DNA of 31,760 nt from JADHLN01 sp965658435 (GCA_965658435.1 CBFHSE010000016.1:1-31760), one strand, 5' to 3'. Shown: positions 23,414 to 31,364, numbered from the stretch's first letter. Translations and numbers: made by a program. Notes: generated by a model not told the origin, from the sequence alone.

Positions 23414-23933
23414 CGACAGCCTCGAAGAAACTATATGATAATGTTATTTGGCTGACATCTTTTAAAAAAGGATCATTTTCTATCTCTGGATCAATGTAAA
23501 AAGAAACAGGAAATTGCATTTTTTGTTGAGGTTTTAGAGTTTGCTTTATGAAGCAAAAACATTCAATTTTACTGAAATATTTGCCGGCTTTTAAGGGTGT
23601 TACATTGAAAGTTGCTGTTCCAGTTATATTATTGTTGCTTAGGTTTTTGGCCTGGTAAAAAACTAAGTTATGTTTACCAGAAATGGTTTTTATTTTTCGC
23701 TTTACAGGTTTAAATTCCCAATCAAGATTTTTTGCAGTATCTGCATTGAAAAACACTGTATAATTTTTAGTTCCAATTTTTTCTGTTTTATTTGCTTGTA
23801 TATTTGGTGTTCCTCCAAACCCAGTGACTCTACAAAACAGATCGTAAAGTGGAACAGATGCATATGCTAACATAAACATACCTACTATGAATGCTGTAAG
23901 AGATAAAACTATGTTTTTATTGTTTTTTTTCAT
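23406..23933 (-). CDS. ctaG: Cytochrome c oxidase assembly protein CtaG/Cox11
   Basis: 175 residues from the ATG at 23933 (MKKNNKNIVL). An ATG 54 nt further upstream exists but would overlap the preceding lipoprotein gene widely. The chosen ATG forms TAATG with that gene's stop, a standard coupling signal. One N-terminal membrane helix (about 8-27) leads to VPLYDLFCRVTGFGGT. The periplasmic beta domain carries the copper-binding Cys-Phe-Cys motif (about 125-127) in KIECFCF and ends FFEAVDD. Cox11 delivers copper to the CuB site of aa3-type cytochrome oxidase, so the organism respires aerobically. No other cox genes are in view. Confidence 0.95.
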   Translation of the reverse strand: MKKNNKNIVLSLTAFIVGMFMLAYASVPLYDLFCRVTGFGGTPNIQANKTEKIGTKNYTVFFNADTAKNLDWEFKPVKRKIKTISGKHNLVFYQAKNLSNNNITGTATFNVTPLKAGKYFSKIECFCFIKQTLKPQQKMQFPVSFYIDPEIENDPFLKDVSQITLSYSFFEAVDD

Positions 23934-24334
23934 TATCTTTTTAAAAATTTTAATTGGAAATTTTCGCCTGTTGGCATGTAGTAGCAAATACCTCTTGAGC
24001 CAGCTTTAATACTTAAAAAAGGTATTTTTTTTATATAGCAATCTAGAATATTACTATAAGCTCCTCTTAATAATACTCTTGTATGACCTTTTGGACCATT
24101 AGGATTTTTTGTACTGAAAATTTTAGATAAAATTCCAGTATAATATTCACCTACAAATAATTCATCTTTTACATTACCTTTAATGATAATTCTGTTATTA
24201 TATATTTCATATGTGAAATTCCCAATGTTACCCATTGAGCTTGGAAATATTTTGATCGCTGCGACATAATGTGTTTCACATGCAGATAAAATTAGGAATG
24301 TTAAAATAATTATTGCTTTCAGGTTTTTTTTCAT
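23933..24334 (-). CDS. Small lipoprotein B, unknown function
   Basis: 133 residues from MKKNLKAIIILTFLILSAC. The lipobox LSAC (Cys19 from this start) marks lipidation. An ATG 15 nt further upstream is possible, but it would lie at or before the predicted transcription start. The mature domain is beta-rich with DELFVGEYYTG, an internal Cys (LDCY), and GSRGICYYMPTGENFQLKF. This is the same arrangement as lipoprotein A (20967-21389), so the two look like distant paralogues. Its stop overlaps the cox11 start by 1 nt. The function is unknown; a link to respiration is only positional. Confidence 0.65.
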   Translation of the reverse strand: MKKNLKAIIILTFLILSACETHYVAAIKIFPSSMGNIGNFTYEIYNNRIIIKGNVKDELFVGEYYTGILSKIFSTKNPNGPKGHTRVLLRGAYSNILDCYIKKIPFLSIKAGSRGICYYMPTGENFQLKFLKR

Positions 24335-24351
24335 TTTAATAGTATCCATAC

Positions 24352-24359
24352 ATTATAAT
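24352..24359. promoter_or_regulatory. Overlapping divergent -10 elements
   Basis: The palindromic ATTATAAT gives TATAAT on both strands (minus 24357-24352, plus 24354-24359) in the 51-nt region between lipoprotein B and the IalB-like gene. Neither side has a good -35, so support is modest. If real, the two promoters are mutually exclusive. Confidence 0.35.
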
Positions 24360-24385
24360 CCATTTTTATTTAAATTAGAAGTATC

Positions 24386-25054
24386 ATGAAAAAACTATCC
24401 GTATTAATAATAATTGTTCTATTTTCCTTTAATTCTTATGCTGAAAAAAAATTAGAACATTTATTTGAGGAATGGCATGTTATTACAAATGTTAAAGATG
24501 GAGAAAAGATTTGTTATATTGCATCATTGGCAGTAGAGGAGGAGGGTAATGTTAGTAGAGTAACTGATCCTTATTTGTTAGTTTCTAAATTTGAAAAAAG
24601 AAAACCAGAGGTTAGTGTTTCATCGGGATTTAACTATAAAGCAGGTAGTGATGTTAAATTTATGATAAAAGAAAAGATCTTCTTATTAAATAAAATTAAA
24701 GATGATATTGCTTGGGCAAATAGTAATAGTTTGGACTCTGAAATTGTTCAAGCTATGATGGCAGGAGTTATGCTTGAAGTTAAATCAACCTCCCAAGATG
24801 GTAAATATGCAATTGAGAGTTATTCTTTAAAAGGTTTTACAAGTGCATTTAATAAAATGTTGTCATTATGTTCAGTTAAATCTCTTGAGGTTAAAGAAAA
24901 AGTTGAGGAAGATGCTGTTGAGAAAATTAAGATAAAACCTAATGAGGTAAAAAATGATACATCTGACAATGCTAAATTATCTAAAGATTCCAATAATAAA
25001 AAACAGGATATTAATAATAAAGGCAAAGCCACTATTGTGACTGTAAATAATTAA
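24386..25054 (+). CDS. Invasion-associated locus B (IalB) family exported protein
   Basis: 222 residues. The signal peptide (about 1-19) ends NSYA. The domain that follows has the IalB layout: a WHV strand, GEKICYIAS with the first Cys, PYLLVSKFEKRK, SVSSGFNYKAGSDVKFMI, an AWA segment, IVQAMMAGVMLEVKS, and YSLKGFTSAFNKML followed by the second Cys. Family members are periplasmic or surface-associated proteins common in alphaproteobacteria; IalB of Bartonella was linked to red-cell invasion, but most members have unknown roles. A ~50-residue Lys/Asn/Asp-rich tail is added here and may be disordered. It lies divergent from lipoprotein B and upstream of purA. Confidence 0.82.
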   Translation: MKKLSVLIIIVLFSFNSYAEKKLEHLFEEWHVITNVKDGEKICYIASLAVEEEGNVSRVTDPYLLVSKFEKRKPEVSVSSGFNYKAGSDVKFMIKEKIFLLNKIKDDIAWANSNSLDSEIVQAMMAGVMLEVKSTSQDGKYAIESYSLKGFTSAFNKMLSLCSVKSLEVKEKVEEDAVEKIKIKPNEVKNDTSDNAKLSKDSNNKKQDINNKGKATIVTVNN

Positions 25055-25109
25055 TATTTACTATAAATAAAGATTTATTATTATTTTTCATAATAGTTAA
25101 AAATTACTC

Positions 25110-26399
25110 ATGATATTATCAATAGTTGGCCTTCAATGGGGAGATGAGGGTAAAGGAAAAATCGTAGATTACTTATCTGATGGATCGGATATAGTGGTAA
25201 GGTTTCAAGGTGGTCATAATGCTGGTCATACTATCGTTGTTGATGATAAAACATATAAACTAAGCTTGTTACCATCAAATATCTTAAGAGATAATAAAAT
25301 TTCAATTATTGGTAATGGAGTTGTAATTGATCCTTTCCATTTAAAATCTGAAATTGCAAATCTAAGCGATAATGGCATTAATATTTCTGCCGATAAATTA
25401 ATTATAGCTGAAAATGCAAGTTTGATATTACCGATTCATAAAATTATTGATCAGTTAAGTGAAAATTTACGCTCTAAAGCCAAAATTGGTACAACTGGTA
25501 GAGGTATTGGCCCTGCTTATTCTGACAAAGTAGCTAGAAGATCTATCAGGGTTTGTGATTTATATGATGAGGAAATTTTAGATAAGAAAATAACAGAAAT
25601 ATTATCTTTTTATAGCCCTTTTATAAAAGAATTATCTGGTGACATTATTAGTAAAAATCAAATATTGGCAGAATTAAAAGAAATTGCTCCTTTTGTTCTT
25701 AAATATGCTAAGCCTGCATGGAAGATTTTAAATGATTCTTATAAAAATAATAAAGTTATTATGTTTGAGGGAGCTCAAGGTGTAATGTTAGATATTGATA
25801 ATGGTACTTACCCTTTTGTTACATCTTCAAATACAGTAACTGGGCAATGTTTTTCAGGTAGTGGTTTAGGTGTTTGTGAAATTAAGCATAATATAGGAAT
25901 TGTAAAAGCCTATACAACAAGAGTTGGAGAAGGGCCTTTTCCTACTGAACTTAATGATGAAATAGGAGAGTTTTTACAAGTTGAGGGTCATGAAATTGGT
26001 ACTGTAACTGGTAGGGATAGAAGATGTGGTTGGCTGGATTTAGTGCAATTAAAGCAAATGATAGCGGTTTGTGGTATTAATTCTATATCTCTCACAAAGC
26101 TTGATGTTTTATCGAAACTTAAAAATATTAAAATTTGTACAAAATATAAGGCGATTAATGGTGATTATTATGATTATTTGCCAGCATCATCAAAGTTGCA
26201 AGCAGCTTTATCTCCTATTTATGTTAATTTGCCGGGTTGGGAAGATGACATAACAGCAATAAAATCATATGATGAATTGCCAATTAATGCGAAAAATTAC
26301 ATTGAATATATTGAAAAAGAATTGGGAGTTAATATTGATATAATATCTGTTGGCCCTTCAAGGAAAGCAACTATAATCAGGAAGGGTTTTTTTAATTAA
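25110..26399 (+). CDS. purA: Adenylosuccinate synthetase
   Basis: 429 residues, full length. The N-terminal GLQWGDEGKGKIVD loop binds GTP and IMP. GGHNAGHT, GTTGRGIGPAYSDK, the FEGAQG strand, SSNT, TRVGEGPFPTE and GRDRRCGWLD are all present, so the enzyme looks active. It joins aspartate to IMP with GTP to give adenylosuccinate, the first committed step to AMP. No other purine genes are in view. The 4-nt convergent overlap with the second pstS-like gene shows how tightly this genome is packed. Confidence 0.97.
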   Translation: MILSIVGLQWGDEGKGKIVDYLSDGSDIVVRFQGGHNAGHTIVVDDKTYKLSLLPSNILRDNKISIIGNGVVIDPFHLKSEIANLSDNGINISADKLIIAENASLILPIHKIIDQLSENLRSKAKIGTTGRGIGPAYSDKVARRSIRVCDLYDEEILDKKITEILSFYSPFIKELSGDIISKNQILAELKEIAPFVLKYAKPAWKILNDSYKNNKVIMFEGAQGVMLDIDNGTYPFVTSSNTVTGQCFSGSGLGVCEIKHNIGIVKAYTTRVGEGPFPTELNDEIGEFLQVEGHEIGTVTGRDRRCGWLDLVQLKQMIAVCGINSISLTKLDVLSKLKNIKICTKYKAINGDYYDYLPASSKLQAALSPIYVNLPGWEDDITAIKSYDELPINAKNYIEYIEKELGVNIDIISVGPSRKATIIRKGFFN

Positions 26400-27388
26400 A
26401 TTTTATTTTGATAGAATTTTAATTCTTGTTCATTAAGCGGTATTAGACCTTTTTCTGTAAGATAACCATATTGGCCAATTGCATCTTCGCTTGTTAATTC
26501 TTTTACAAAAGGTTTTAGAGATTCTATTAGCTCGTAATGCTTGTTTTTTACGTAAATAAATAATGATCTTGAAATAGGATATTTTCCTGAAGCGATATTT
26601 TTAAATTCAGGTTTATAATTATCAATTTTAGCAGCTTGGATTAGATGCATATTATCTTCTAAAAATGAATAACCAAATATCCCTAATGCAATTTTATTAT
26701 TAACTAATTTTTGAATAACTATATTATCATTTTCCCCTGCTTGAGCGTATTTATTGTCTTCTCTTAAAATTGAGCATGATTTTTTTCTTTGTTTTTTATC
26801 AGGATATTTTATTTTAAATTCTGCAATATTCATGCAGCTTGCCTGCATTACCAATTCGTTAAAGGCATCTCTTGTTCCTGATGTTGGTGGAGGTCCATAT
26901 ATGTAGATTTTTTGCTTGGGTAATTTGGGATTTATTTCATTCCAATAATTATGGGGGTTTTTAATTAATTTACCATTTTGTGGTATTTCTTTTGCTAATG
27001 CTAAAAAAAGCTCTTTTTTGCTTAGGTTAAAATTGGTTTCTCCTAACTTATTGGCAATAATTATTCCGTCATAGCCTATTTTAAGCTCTGTGATTTTGGA
27101 AATATTATTTTTTTTGCATAGTTCAATTTCATTTACTTTAATTCTACGTGATGCATTTGCAATATCTGGGAAATTTGTACCGATACCTTGGCAGAATATT
27201 TTTATGCCCCCACCTGTTCCAGTGGCTTCTACGATTGGAGTTTTGTATTTTTCCCGACTTCCAAATTCTTCTGCTGCAGATGTAACAAACGGGAATACAG
27301 TGGATGAACCTACTATTTTTACTTGTTTTCTTGCAAAGCTATTATGATTTATTGCTAAAAGGCAGAGGGTAATTAGTATAAATTTCAT
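26396..27388 (-). CDS. PstS-like phosphate-binding periplasmic protein (paralogue 2)
   Basis: 330 residues. The signal peptide (about 1-19) is followed by VKIVGSSTVFPFVTS, ATGTGGGIKIFC, IANASR, GYDGIIIAN, NPHNYWNEIN, the PPTSGTRD anion loop, GENDNIVIQKL, GIFGYSFL and YLTEKGLIPL. These motifs match paralogue 1 (21391-22392) in order and spacing. It stands alone on the minus strand between purA (4-nt overlap) and hemB, again without permease or ATPase genes. The two paralogues may feed one distant PstCAB or differ in affinity; the sequence does not say. Confidence 0.87.
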   Translation of the reverse strand: MKFILITLCLLAINHNSFARKQVKIVGSSTVFPFVTSAAEEFGSREKYKTPIVEATGTGGGIKIFCQGIGTNFPDIANASRRIKVNEIELCKKNNISKITELKIGYDGIIIANKLGETNFNLSKKELFLALAKEIPQNGKLIKNPHNYWNEINPKLPKQKIYIYGPPPTSGTRDAFNELVMQASCMNIAEFKIKYPDKKQRKKSCSILREDNKYAQAGENDNIVIQKLVNNKIALGIFGYSFLEDNMHLIQAAKIDNYKPEFKNIASGKYPISRSLFIYVKNKHYELIESLKPFVKELTSEDAIGQYGYLTEKGLIPLNEQELKFYQNKI

Positions 27389-27454
27389 TTTTTTATATAA
27401 TTATTAGAAATGGTTGTTTTTTAAGCTATAATTTAAAAAAGAGCAATGGAATAA

Positions 27455-27483
27455 TTGCGATTTTTATAACTATATGCTATAAT
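27455..27483 (+). promoter_or_regulatory. hemB promoter
   Basis: TTGCGA (27455-27460), a 17-nt spacer and TATAAT (27478-27483) preceded by TGC, an extended -10. The start would fall near 27490, ten nucleotides before the hemB ATG. AAGG at 27486-27489 would then be lost from the leader, which suggests a very short leader or an additional upstream start. Confidence 0.55.
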
Positions 27484-27499
27484 ATAAGGCAAAAATTAT

Positions 27500-28489
27500 A
27501 TGAAATATCCAAATAACAGATTAAGACGCTTAAGAACAGATAAATGGCTAAGAGATTTAGTCAATAATATAAATCTATCAGCAGCAGATTTGATTTTACC
27601 TTTATTTGTTATTAATGCTAATAATAAAAAAGAAGAGGTTTCTTCTTTACCAGATATTTTTAGATATTCACCTGATCTTATATTAAAACAAATAGAATAT
27701 GCATTAAAATCAGGGCTAAAAGCAGTTTCTTTATTTCCAGTAATAGATAGTAAATTAAAATCAGTAGATGCAAAAGAAGCTGTTAATAAAAATAATTTAA
27801 TCTGTCGAACTATAAAATTAATTAAAAAGGAATTTAAAGATGAAATAGGGATATTAGCAGATGTTGCTTTAGATCCTTATAATGCAAATGGGCATGATGG
27901 TTTGGTTGTTGATAATAAAATTATTAATGATGCAACTATTGAAATATTAGCTGAGCAAGCATTAATATTTGCTGATGCTGGTTGTGATATAATTGCACCT
28001 TCAGATATGATGGATGGCAGAGTTGGTAAGATTAGGGAAGTTTTAGAGTTAAATAAATTTCATGAAGTGAAGATTCTATCTTATGCTGCAAAATTTTCTT
28101 CAAATTATTACGGTCCCTTTAGGGATGCTGTTAACTCAAAAGATGCTTTAAGCTCTGCAAGTAAAGATAGTTATCAATTATCATTTAAAAATGATAAAGA
28201 ATATATTAATGAGGTGCTTTTGGATGTTAATGAAGGAGCTGATATGTTAATGATTAAACCTGCTTTGAATTATTTAGATGTTATAAAAACTATCTCTGAT
28301 AATTTTTCTTTACCTATATTTGCATATCAGGTTAGTGCTGAATATGCTATGCTTAAATTAGCAGGGGAAAATAACATTGCTAATTATATGGATATGCAAA
28401 TTGAAAGTTTATATGCATGTAAAAGAGCTGGTTGTGATGGTATTTTTTGTTATGATGCAATTAATATTGCTAATAGTCTTGAAAGCTAA
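27500..28489 (+). CDS. hemB: Delta-aminolevulinic acid dehydratase (porphobilinogen synthase)
   Basis: 329 residues, full length. The two active-site lysines are Lys198 (SYAAKFSSNYYGPFRDA) and Lys253 (LMIKPALNYLD). The region that holds the zinc cysteines in Zn-type enzymes reads DVALDPYNANGHDG (121-134), with Asp and Ala in place of Cys; this is the Mg2+-dependent type usual in alphaproteobacteria. The enzyme condenses two 5-aminolevulinate molecules to porphobilinogen in the heme pathway. Its own promoter lies just upstream. rpoH follows 62 nt downstream with a separate strong promoter. Confidence 0.97.
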   Translation: MKYPNNRLRRLRTDKWLRDLVNNINLSAADLILPLFVINANNKKEEVSSLPDIFRYSPDLILKQIEYALKSGLKAVSLFPVIDSKLKSVDAKEAVNKNNLICRTIKLIKKEFKDEIGILADVALDPYNANGHDGLVVDNKIINDATIEILAEQALIFADAGCDIIAPSDMMDGRVGKIREVLELNKFHEVKILSYAAKFSSNYYGPFRDAVNSKDALSSASKDSYQLSFKNDKEYINEVLLDVNEGADMLMIKPALNYLDVIKTISDNFSLPIFAYQVSAEYAMLKLAGENNIANYMDMQIESLYACKRAGCDGIFCYDAINIANSLES

Positions 28490-28490
28490 T

Positions 28491-28519
28491 TTGACATGAC
28501 ATATATAAATAATTATAAT
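28491..28519 (+). promoter_or_regulatory. Perfect-consensus sigma-70 promoter for rpoH
   Basis: TTGACA (28491-28496), exactly 17 nt, TATAAT (28514-28519): a full match to the bacterial consensus directly after the hemB stop. The start would be near 28526, 26 nt before the rpoH ATG. A CTTGAAA (28478-28484) followed after 15 nt by CATATA resembles a sigma-32 site and overlaps the region; that second reading is weak. Confidence 0.8.
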
Positions 28520-28551
28520 AACCATCTTTTTTAAATTAACCATGGATAGCA

Positions 28552-29397
28552 ATGAATAATATAGTTAATATTTCTTTAGATTCTGATATTTCTTCTTATT
28601 TAAATAAGATTGCATCTATTCCTATGTTGGAAGCAGAGGAGGAAAAGCATCTTGCTTTGAATTTACAACGTAATAATGATTTATTAGCTGCCGAAAAATT
28701 AGTTTCTAGCCATTTGAGATTAGTTGTTAAAATTGCTTATTCTTATAAAAATTATGGCTTGCCGATGATGGATATGATTTCTGAAGGTAATATAGGTTTG
28801 CTTAAAGCGGTTAAGAAATTTGATGTTGCTAAAGGTTTTAGGCTTTCAACTTACGCTATGTGGTGGATTAAGGCGCAAATTCAGGAATATATTTTAAATT
28901 CTTGGTCTTTGGTTAAAATTGGTACTTCACTGACAAAAAAGAAATTATTTTTTAATTTAGGAAAAATTAAAAATAAAATATTAGATTACGAACAAAATAA
29001 CTTATCTCTTAAGCAGGAAAAGATTATTGCTAAAGAATTGGGGGTAAATATAAATGATGTTAAAGAGATGTCTTCTCGTTTAAATCAAGCTGATCTATAC
29101 TTATATGATAGAGTATCAAATGAAGAAGATTCTGATTATATGATAGATTATATTGCTGATAATAATATTGATCAGGAAAATATCTTAATAAATTCTCAAG
29201 AAGAAGAAAAAAATAAAGAGAAATTACAATTAGCAATTGCGAGTTTAAATGAAAGAGAAAAAGAAATTTTAATTGCTAGAAAGTTACGAGATAAGCCAAT
29301 TACGTTAGATGTTTTAAGTGGTAAATATAAAATATCAAAAGAAAGAGTTAGGCAGATTGAACAAGCTGCCTTTAATAAAGTTAAAGCATATTTTTAG
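28552..29397 (+). CDS. rpoH: RNA polymerase sigma-32 factor RpoH
   Basis: 281 residues. Region 1.2/2.1 begins at IPMLEAEEE. Region 2 has SSHLRLVVKIAYSYKNYGLP, MDMISEGNIGLLKAVKKFD and FRLSTYAMWWIKAQIQEYIL. The segment SWSLVKIGTSLTKKKLFFNL (117-136) contains the RpoH box (KKLFFNL) that separates RpoH from RpoD-type factors. The C-terminal region 4 helix-turn-helix ends ISKERVRQIEQAAFNKVKAYF. The factor directs transcription of heat-shock chaperones and proteases. A perfect sigma-70 promoter precedes it. An ATG 10 nt upstream reaches a stop after five codons and is not used. Confidence 0.95.
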   Translation: MNNIVNISLDSDISSYLNKIASIPMLEAEEEKHLALNLQRNNDLLAAEKLVSSHLRLVVKIAYSYKNYGLPMMDMISEGNIGLLKAVKKFDVAKGFRLSTYAMWWIKAQIQEYILNSWSLVKIGTSLTKKKLFFNLGKIKNKILDYEQNNLSLKQEKIIAKELGVNINDVKEMSSRLNQADLYLYDRVSNEEDSDYMIDYIADNNIDQENILINSQEEEKNKEKLQLAIASLNEREKEILIARKLRDKPITLDVLSGKYKISKERVRQIEQAAFNKVKAYF

Positions 29398-29405
29398 TTA
29401 AATAG

Positions 29406-29921
29406 ATGATGAAAATAATTTCTATTTTATTATGTTTTGTTTTATTATCTTGCGCTAATAAATCATTAAAAAATCAAAGTTTAATAGCTGTTATTCAGGA
29501 TTTTTCTACTAATAAAAACCTAGGTTATGTTAGTTTTACAGAATTAAAAAATGGTGCTGTTAGAGTAAAAGTTAAATTATCAGGACTTAAAGCTGCGCAT
29601 GCTTTACATATTCATGAATTTGGAGATTTTACTGATAAAAATGCTATAACAGTAGGATCTCATTTTAACCCGCATAGAAACAAACATGGTTCACCAAATC
29701 ATGAACGTCATATGGGGGATTTAGGTAATATTTTAGCTGATCACGACAAGAAGGTAGATGTTGAGTTTTTAGATTATGCAATAAAATTGCGAGGAAAAAA
29801 TTCTATTTTGGGTAGATCTGTAATTATTCATGAGAAATCTGATGATTTTGTTACTCAGCCAACTGGTGGTGCAGGTGCTAGAATTGCTGGCGGAGTTATA
29901 GGTTATAAATTTATAGACTAG
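29406..29921 (+). CDS. sodC: Cu/Zn superoxide dismutase, predicted lipoprotein
   Basis: 171 residues. The signal ends LLSC (Cys16), a lipobox, so the enzyme should be membrane-tethered on the periplasmic side. All seven metal ligands are present: His68, His70, His86, His94, His102, Asp105 and His142. So is the substrate-guiding Arg159 (GGAGARIAGG). Both cysteines of the conserved intrasubunit disulfide are absent: the usual GDC/GC position before HFNP has none, and the usual ACGVIG reads AGGVIG. It removes superoxide in the envelope. It starts 8 nt after rpoH and is probably cotranscribed with it. Confidence 0.93.
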   Translation: MMKIISILLCFVLLSCANKSLKNQSLIAVIQDFSTNKNLGYVSFTELKNGAVRVKVKLSGLKAAHALHIHEFGDFTDKNAITVGSHFNPHRNKHGSPNHERHMGDLGNILADHDKKVDVEFLDYAIKLRGKNSILGRSVIIHEKSDDFVTQPTGGAGARIAGGVIGYKFID

Positions 29922-30154
29922 GGGGGTTACCTCTTTGTTCATTCTGTTCACTTTGAATTCTATGATCTAAAGCTCTAGTTATAATAGTTGCTACAGCCTT
30001 ATAATTATTTATTGCAGCATAGCATATTGGATTTTGGCCGTATCTATTTTATAAAGAGGGATCTGCTTTAGCTTCTATTAATATTTTGATAATCTCTGTG
30101 TCTTCATTATATACAGCCAAATGTAATGCTGTGTTACCATCTTTGTTTTGTGCG
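29911..30154 (-). pseudogene. Detached 3' part of the ankyrin gene (frameshifted, with in-frame stop)
   Basis: From about 30180 downward a different minus-strand frame encodes LIEAGADVNAQNKDGNTALH, LAVYNEDTEIIKILIEAKAD and PSL, then TAA (30049-30051). It continues NRYGQNPICYAAINNYKAVA, TIITRALDHRIQSEQNEQRG and NPPSL to a TAA at 29911-29913. These are clear ankyrin repeats belonging to the gene at 30155-31309. They are cut off from it by a 31-nt insertion (about 30182-30212). The true end would have overlapped the 3' end of sodC by 11 nt. Confidence 0.75.
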
Positions 30155-31309
30155 TTAACATCTGCTCCAGCTTCTATTAATTAAAGAGGGATCTGCTTTA
30201 GCTTCTATTAATATTTTGATAATCTCCGTGTTTTCATTATCTGTGGCCAAATGTAATGCTGTGTCACCATTTTTATTTTGTACGTTAACATCTGCTCCAG
30301 CTTCTATTAATTTTTTGATAATTTCTGTGTTTTTATTATCTATGGCCAAATGTAATGCTGTGTCACCATTTTTATTTTGTACGTTAACATCTGCTCCAGC
30401 TTCTATTAATTTTTTGATAATTTCTGTGTTTTCATTATCTGTGGCCAAATGTAATGCTGTGTCACCATTTTTATTTTGTACGTTAACATCTGCTCCAGAG
30501 TATACTAAATTTATAATGTTTTTTATTCCATCTTCGTTATTCCCATTAGTAGCTGCTTTTAATAATTTTTCTTTCAGATAGTGTTTTATTTGCTTATCTA
30601 TTTCTTTTGCATCATATGCTGAATAAATTAATGCTTTAAAGCATGGGAGATCTAAATATTCTAGAGCTAATTCTAGAAAGCTGTTTTTACTATGTTCATT
30701 TTTTTGCCTAAAAAATCTTTTATCAGATTTAGGTTCTTCAAGTTCTTTTTTTGTTAAATCTAAATTCTTAATTTTTTCTCTTAATGAAAAATAATATTCT
30801 AGTTCTGTTGTATTTGGGGATAAAATTGCATCATATATATCTTTAAAGCATCTTCTAACTTCTCTATATTCGAGTTTTGCGTAATTTGTTGTTACTTTGT
30901 TTGGATCAATATCACCTATAAGCTGGCTTGCTTTTTTATCAGGATTGTTTTGTGCAGCAAAATATAAGAGTATTTTATCTGATTGTTCATCTAGTTCTTC
31001 TATCTCAAATTGGGTTTCATATCCTTCCTCTGTTAAAGAAGTGTTTTTTAATTTTAATCTATCTGTTTCTTCATATAAGTTTATGTGGATGAAATCCATA
31101 AGTGAGTGATAACTTAATGTTTGGAAGGCGATTTCAAGTAATGATGTTTTTAAACCTGCTTCTCCGAATTTATTTTTATATAAATCTATTTTGTTTGATT
31201 GTTTTATATTCTCAAGATTTCTTAAAAATCTTTGGTATTCAGATAAGGTTTTTAATTCTGTAAAGCTTAATAATAATCGACGATAATTGTTATAAGATGC
31301 TAAATCCAT
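30155..31309 (-). CDS. Ankyrin-repeat protein, C-terminus lost by frameshift
   Basis: 384 residues as read. The N-terminal ~235 residues are helical, charged and not recognised. From about residue 245, ankyrin repeats of 33 residues (99 nt) follow, nearly identical in sequence: GADVNVQNKNGDTALHLA, then (T/I)DN(E/K)NTEIIKKLIEA. The near identity of the copies points to recent duplication or gene conversion. The last 8 residues (INRSWSRC) are out-of-frame sequence created by a 31-nt duplication; the correct frame resumes downstream with more repeats. Ankyrin domains mediate protein-protein contacts and often target host proteins in intracellular bacteria (inference here). It has a putative promoter at 31336-31364. 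Confidence 0.78.
   Translation of the reverse strand: MDLASYNNYRRLLLSFTELKTLSEYQRFLRNLENIKQSNKIDLYKNKFGEAGLKTSLLEIAFQTLSYHSLMDFIHINLYEETDRLKLKNTSLTEEGYETQFEIEELDEQSDKILLYFAAQNNPDKKASQLIGDIDPNKVTTNYAKLEYREVRRCFKDIYDAILSPNTTELEYYFSLREKIKNLDLTKKELEEPKSDKRFFRQKNEHSKNSFLELALEYLDLPCFKALIYSAYDAKEIDKQIKHYLKEKLLKAATNGNNEDGIKNIINLVYSGADVNVQNKNGDTALHLATDNENTEIIKKLIEAGADVNVQNKNGDTALHLAIDNKNTEIIKKLIEAGADVNVQNKNGDTALHLATDNENTEIIKILIEAKADPSLINRSWSRC
30182..30226 (-). repeat. 45-nt exact duplicate of 30052-30096, cause of the frameshift
   Basis: Positions 30052-30096 and 30182-30226 are identical over 45 nt and lie 130 nt apart, one 99-nt ankyrin unit plus 31. GCTTCTATTAAT (plus strand) at 30170-30181 and 30201-30212 flanks the extra 31 nt, consistent with slippage or recombination at a 12-nt homology. 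Confidence 0.8.
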
Positions 31310-31335
31310 TTTCTATTTTAAAATTTTGTTACATA

Positions 31336-31364
31336 GTTTTACCATAATTTTAGTGTTTTCGCAA
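31336..31364 (-). promoter_or_regulatory. Possible promoter of the second ankyrin gene
   Basis: On the minus strand, TTGCGA (31359-31364), a 17-nt spacer and TAAAAC (31336-31341). The -35 lies inside the end of the EamA gene. The predicted start is near 31329, 20 nt before the ATG at 31309. Confidence 0.4.

Noticed and set aside
23934..23987. Longer N-terminus for Cox11 (193 residues)
   Set aside because: It would overlap the lipoprotein gene by 55 nt and put a basic stretch before the membrane anchor; the TAATG junction favours the 175-residue form.
29769..29951. Minus-strand ORF of 60 codons opposite sodC
   Set aside because: It lies in a different frame from the ankyrin remnant and is antisense to conserved sodC coding sequence.
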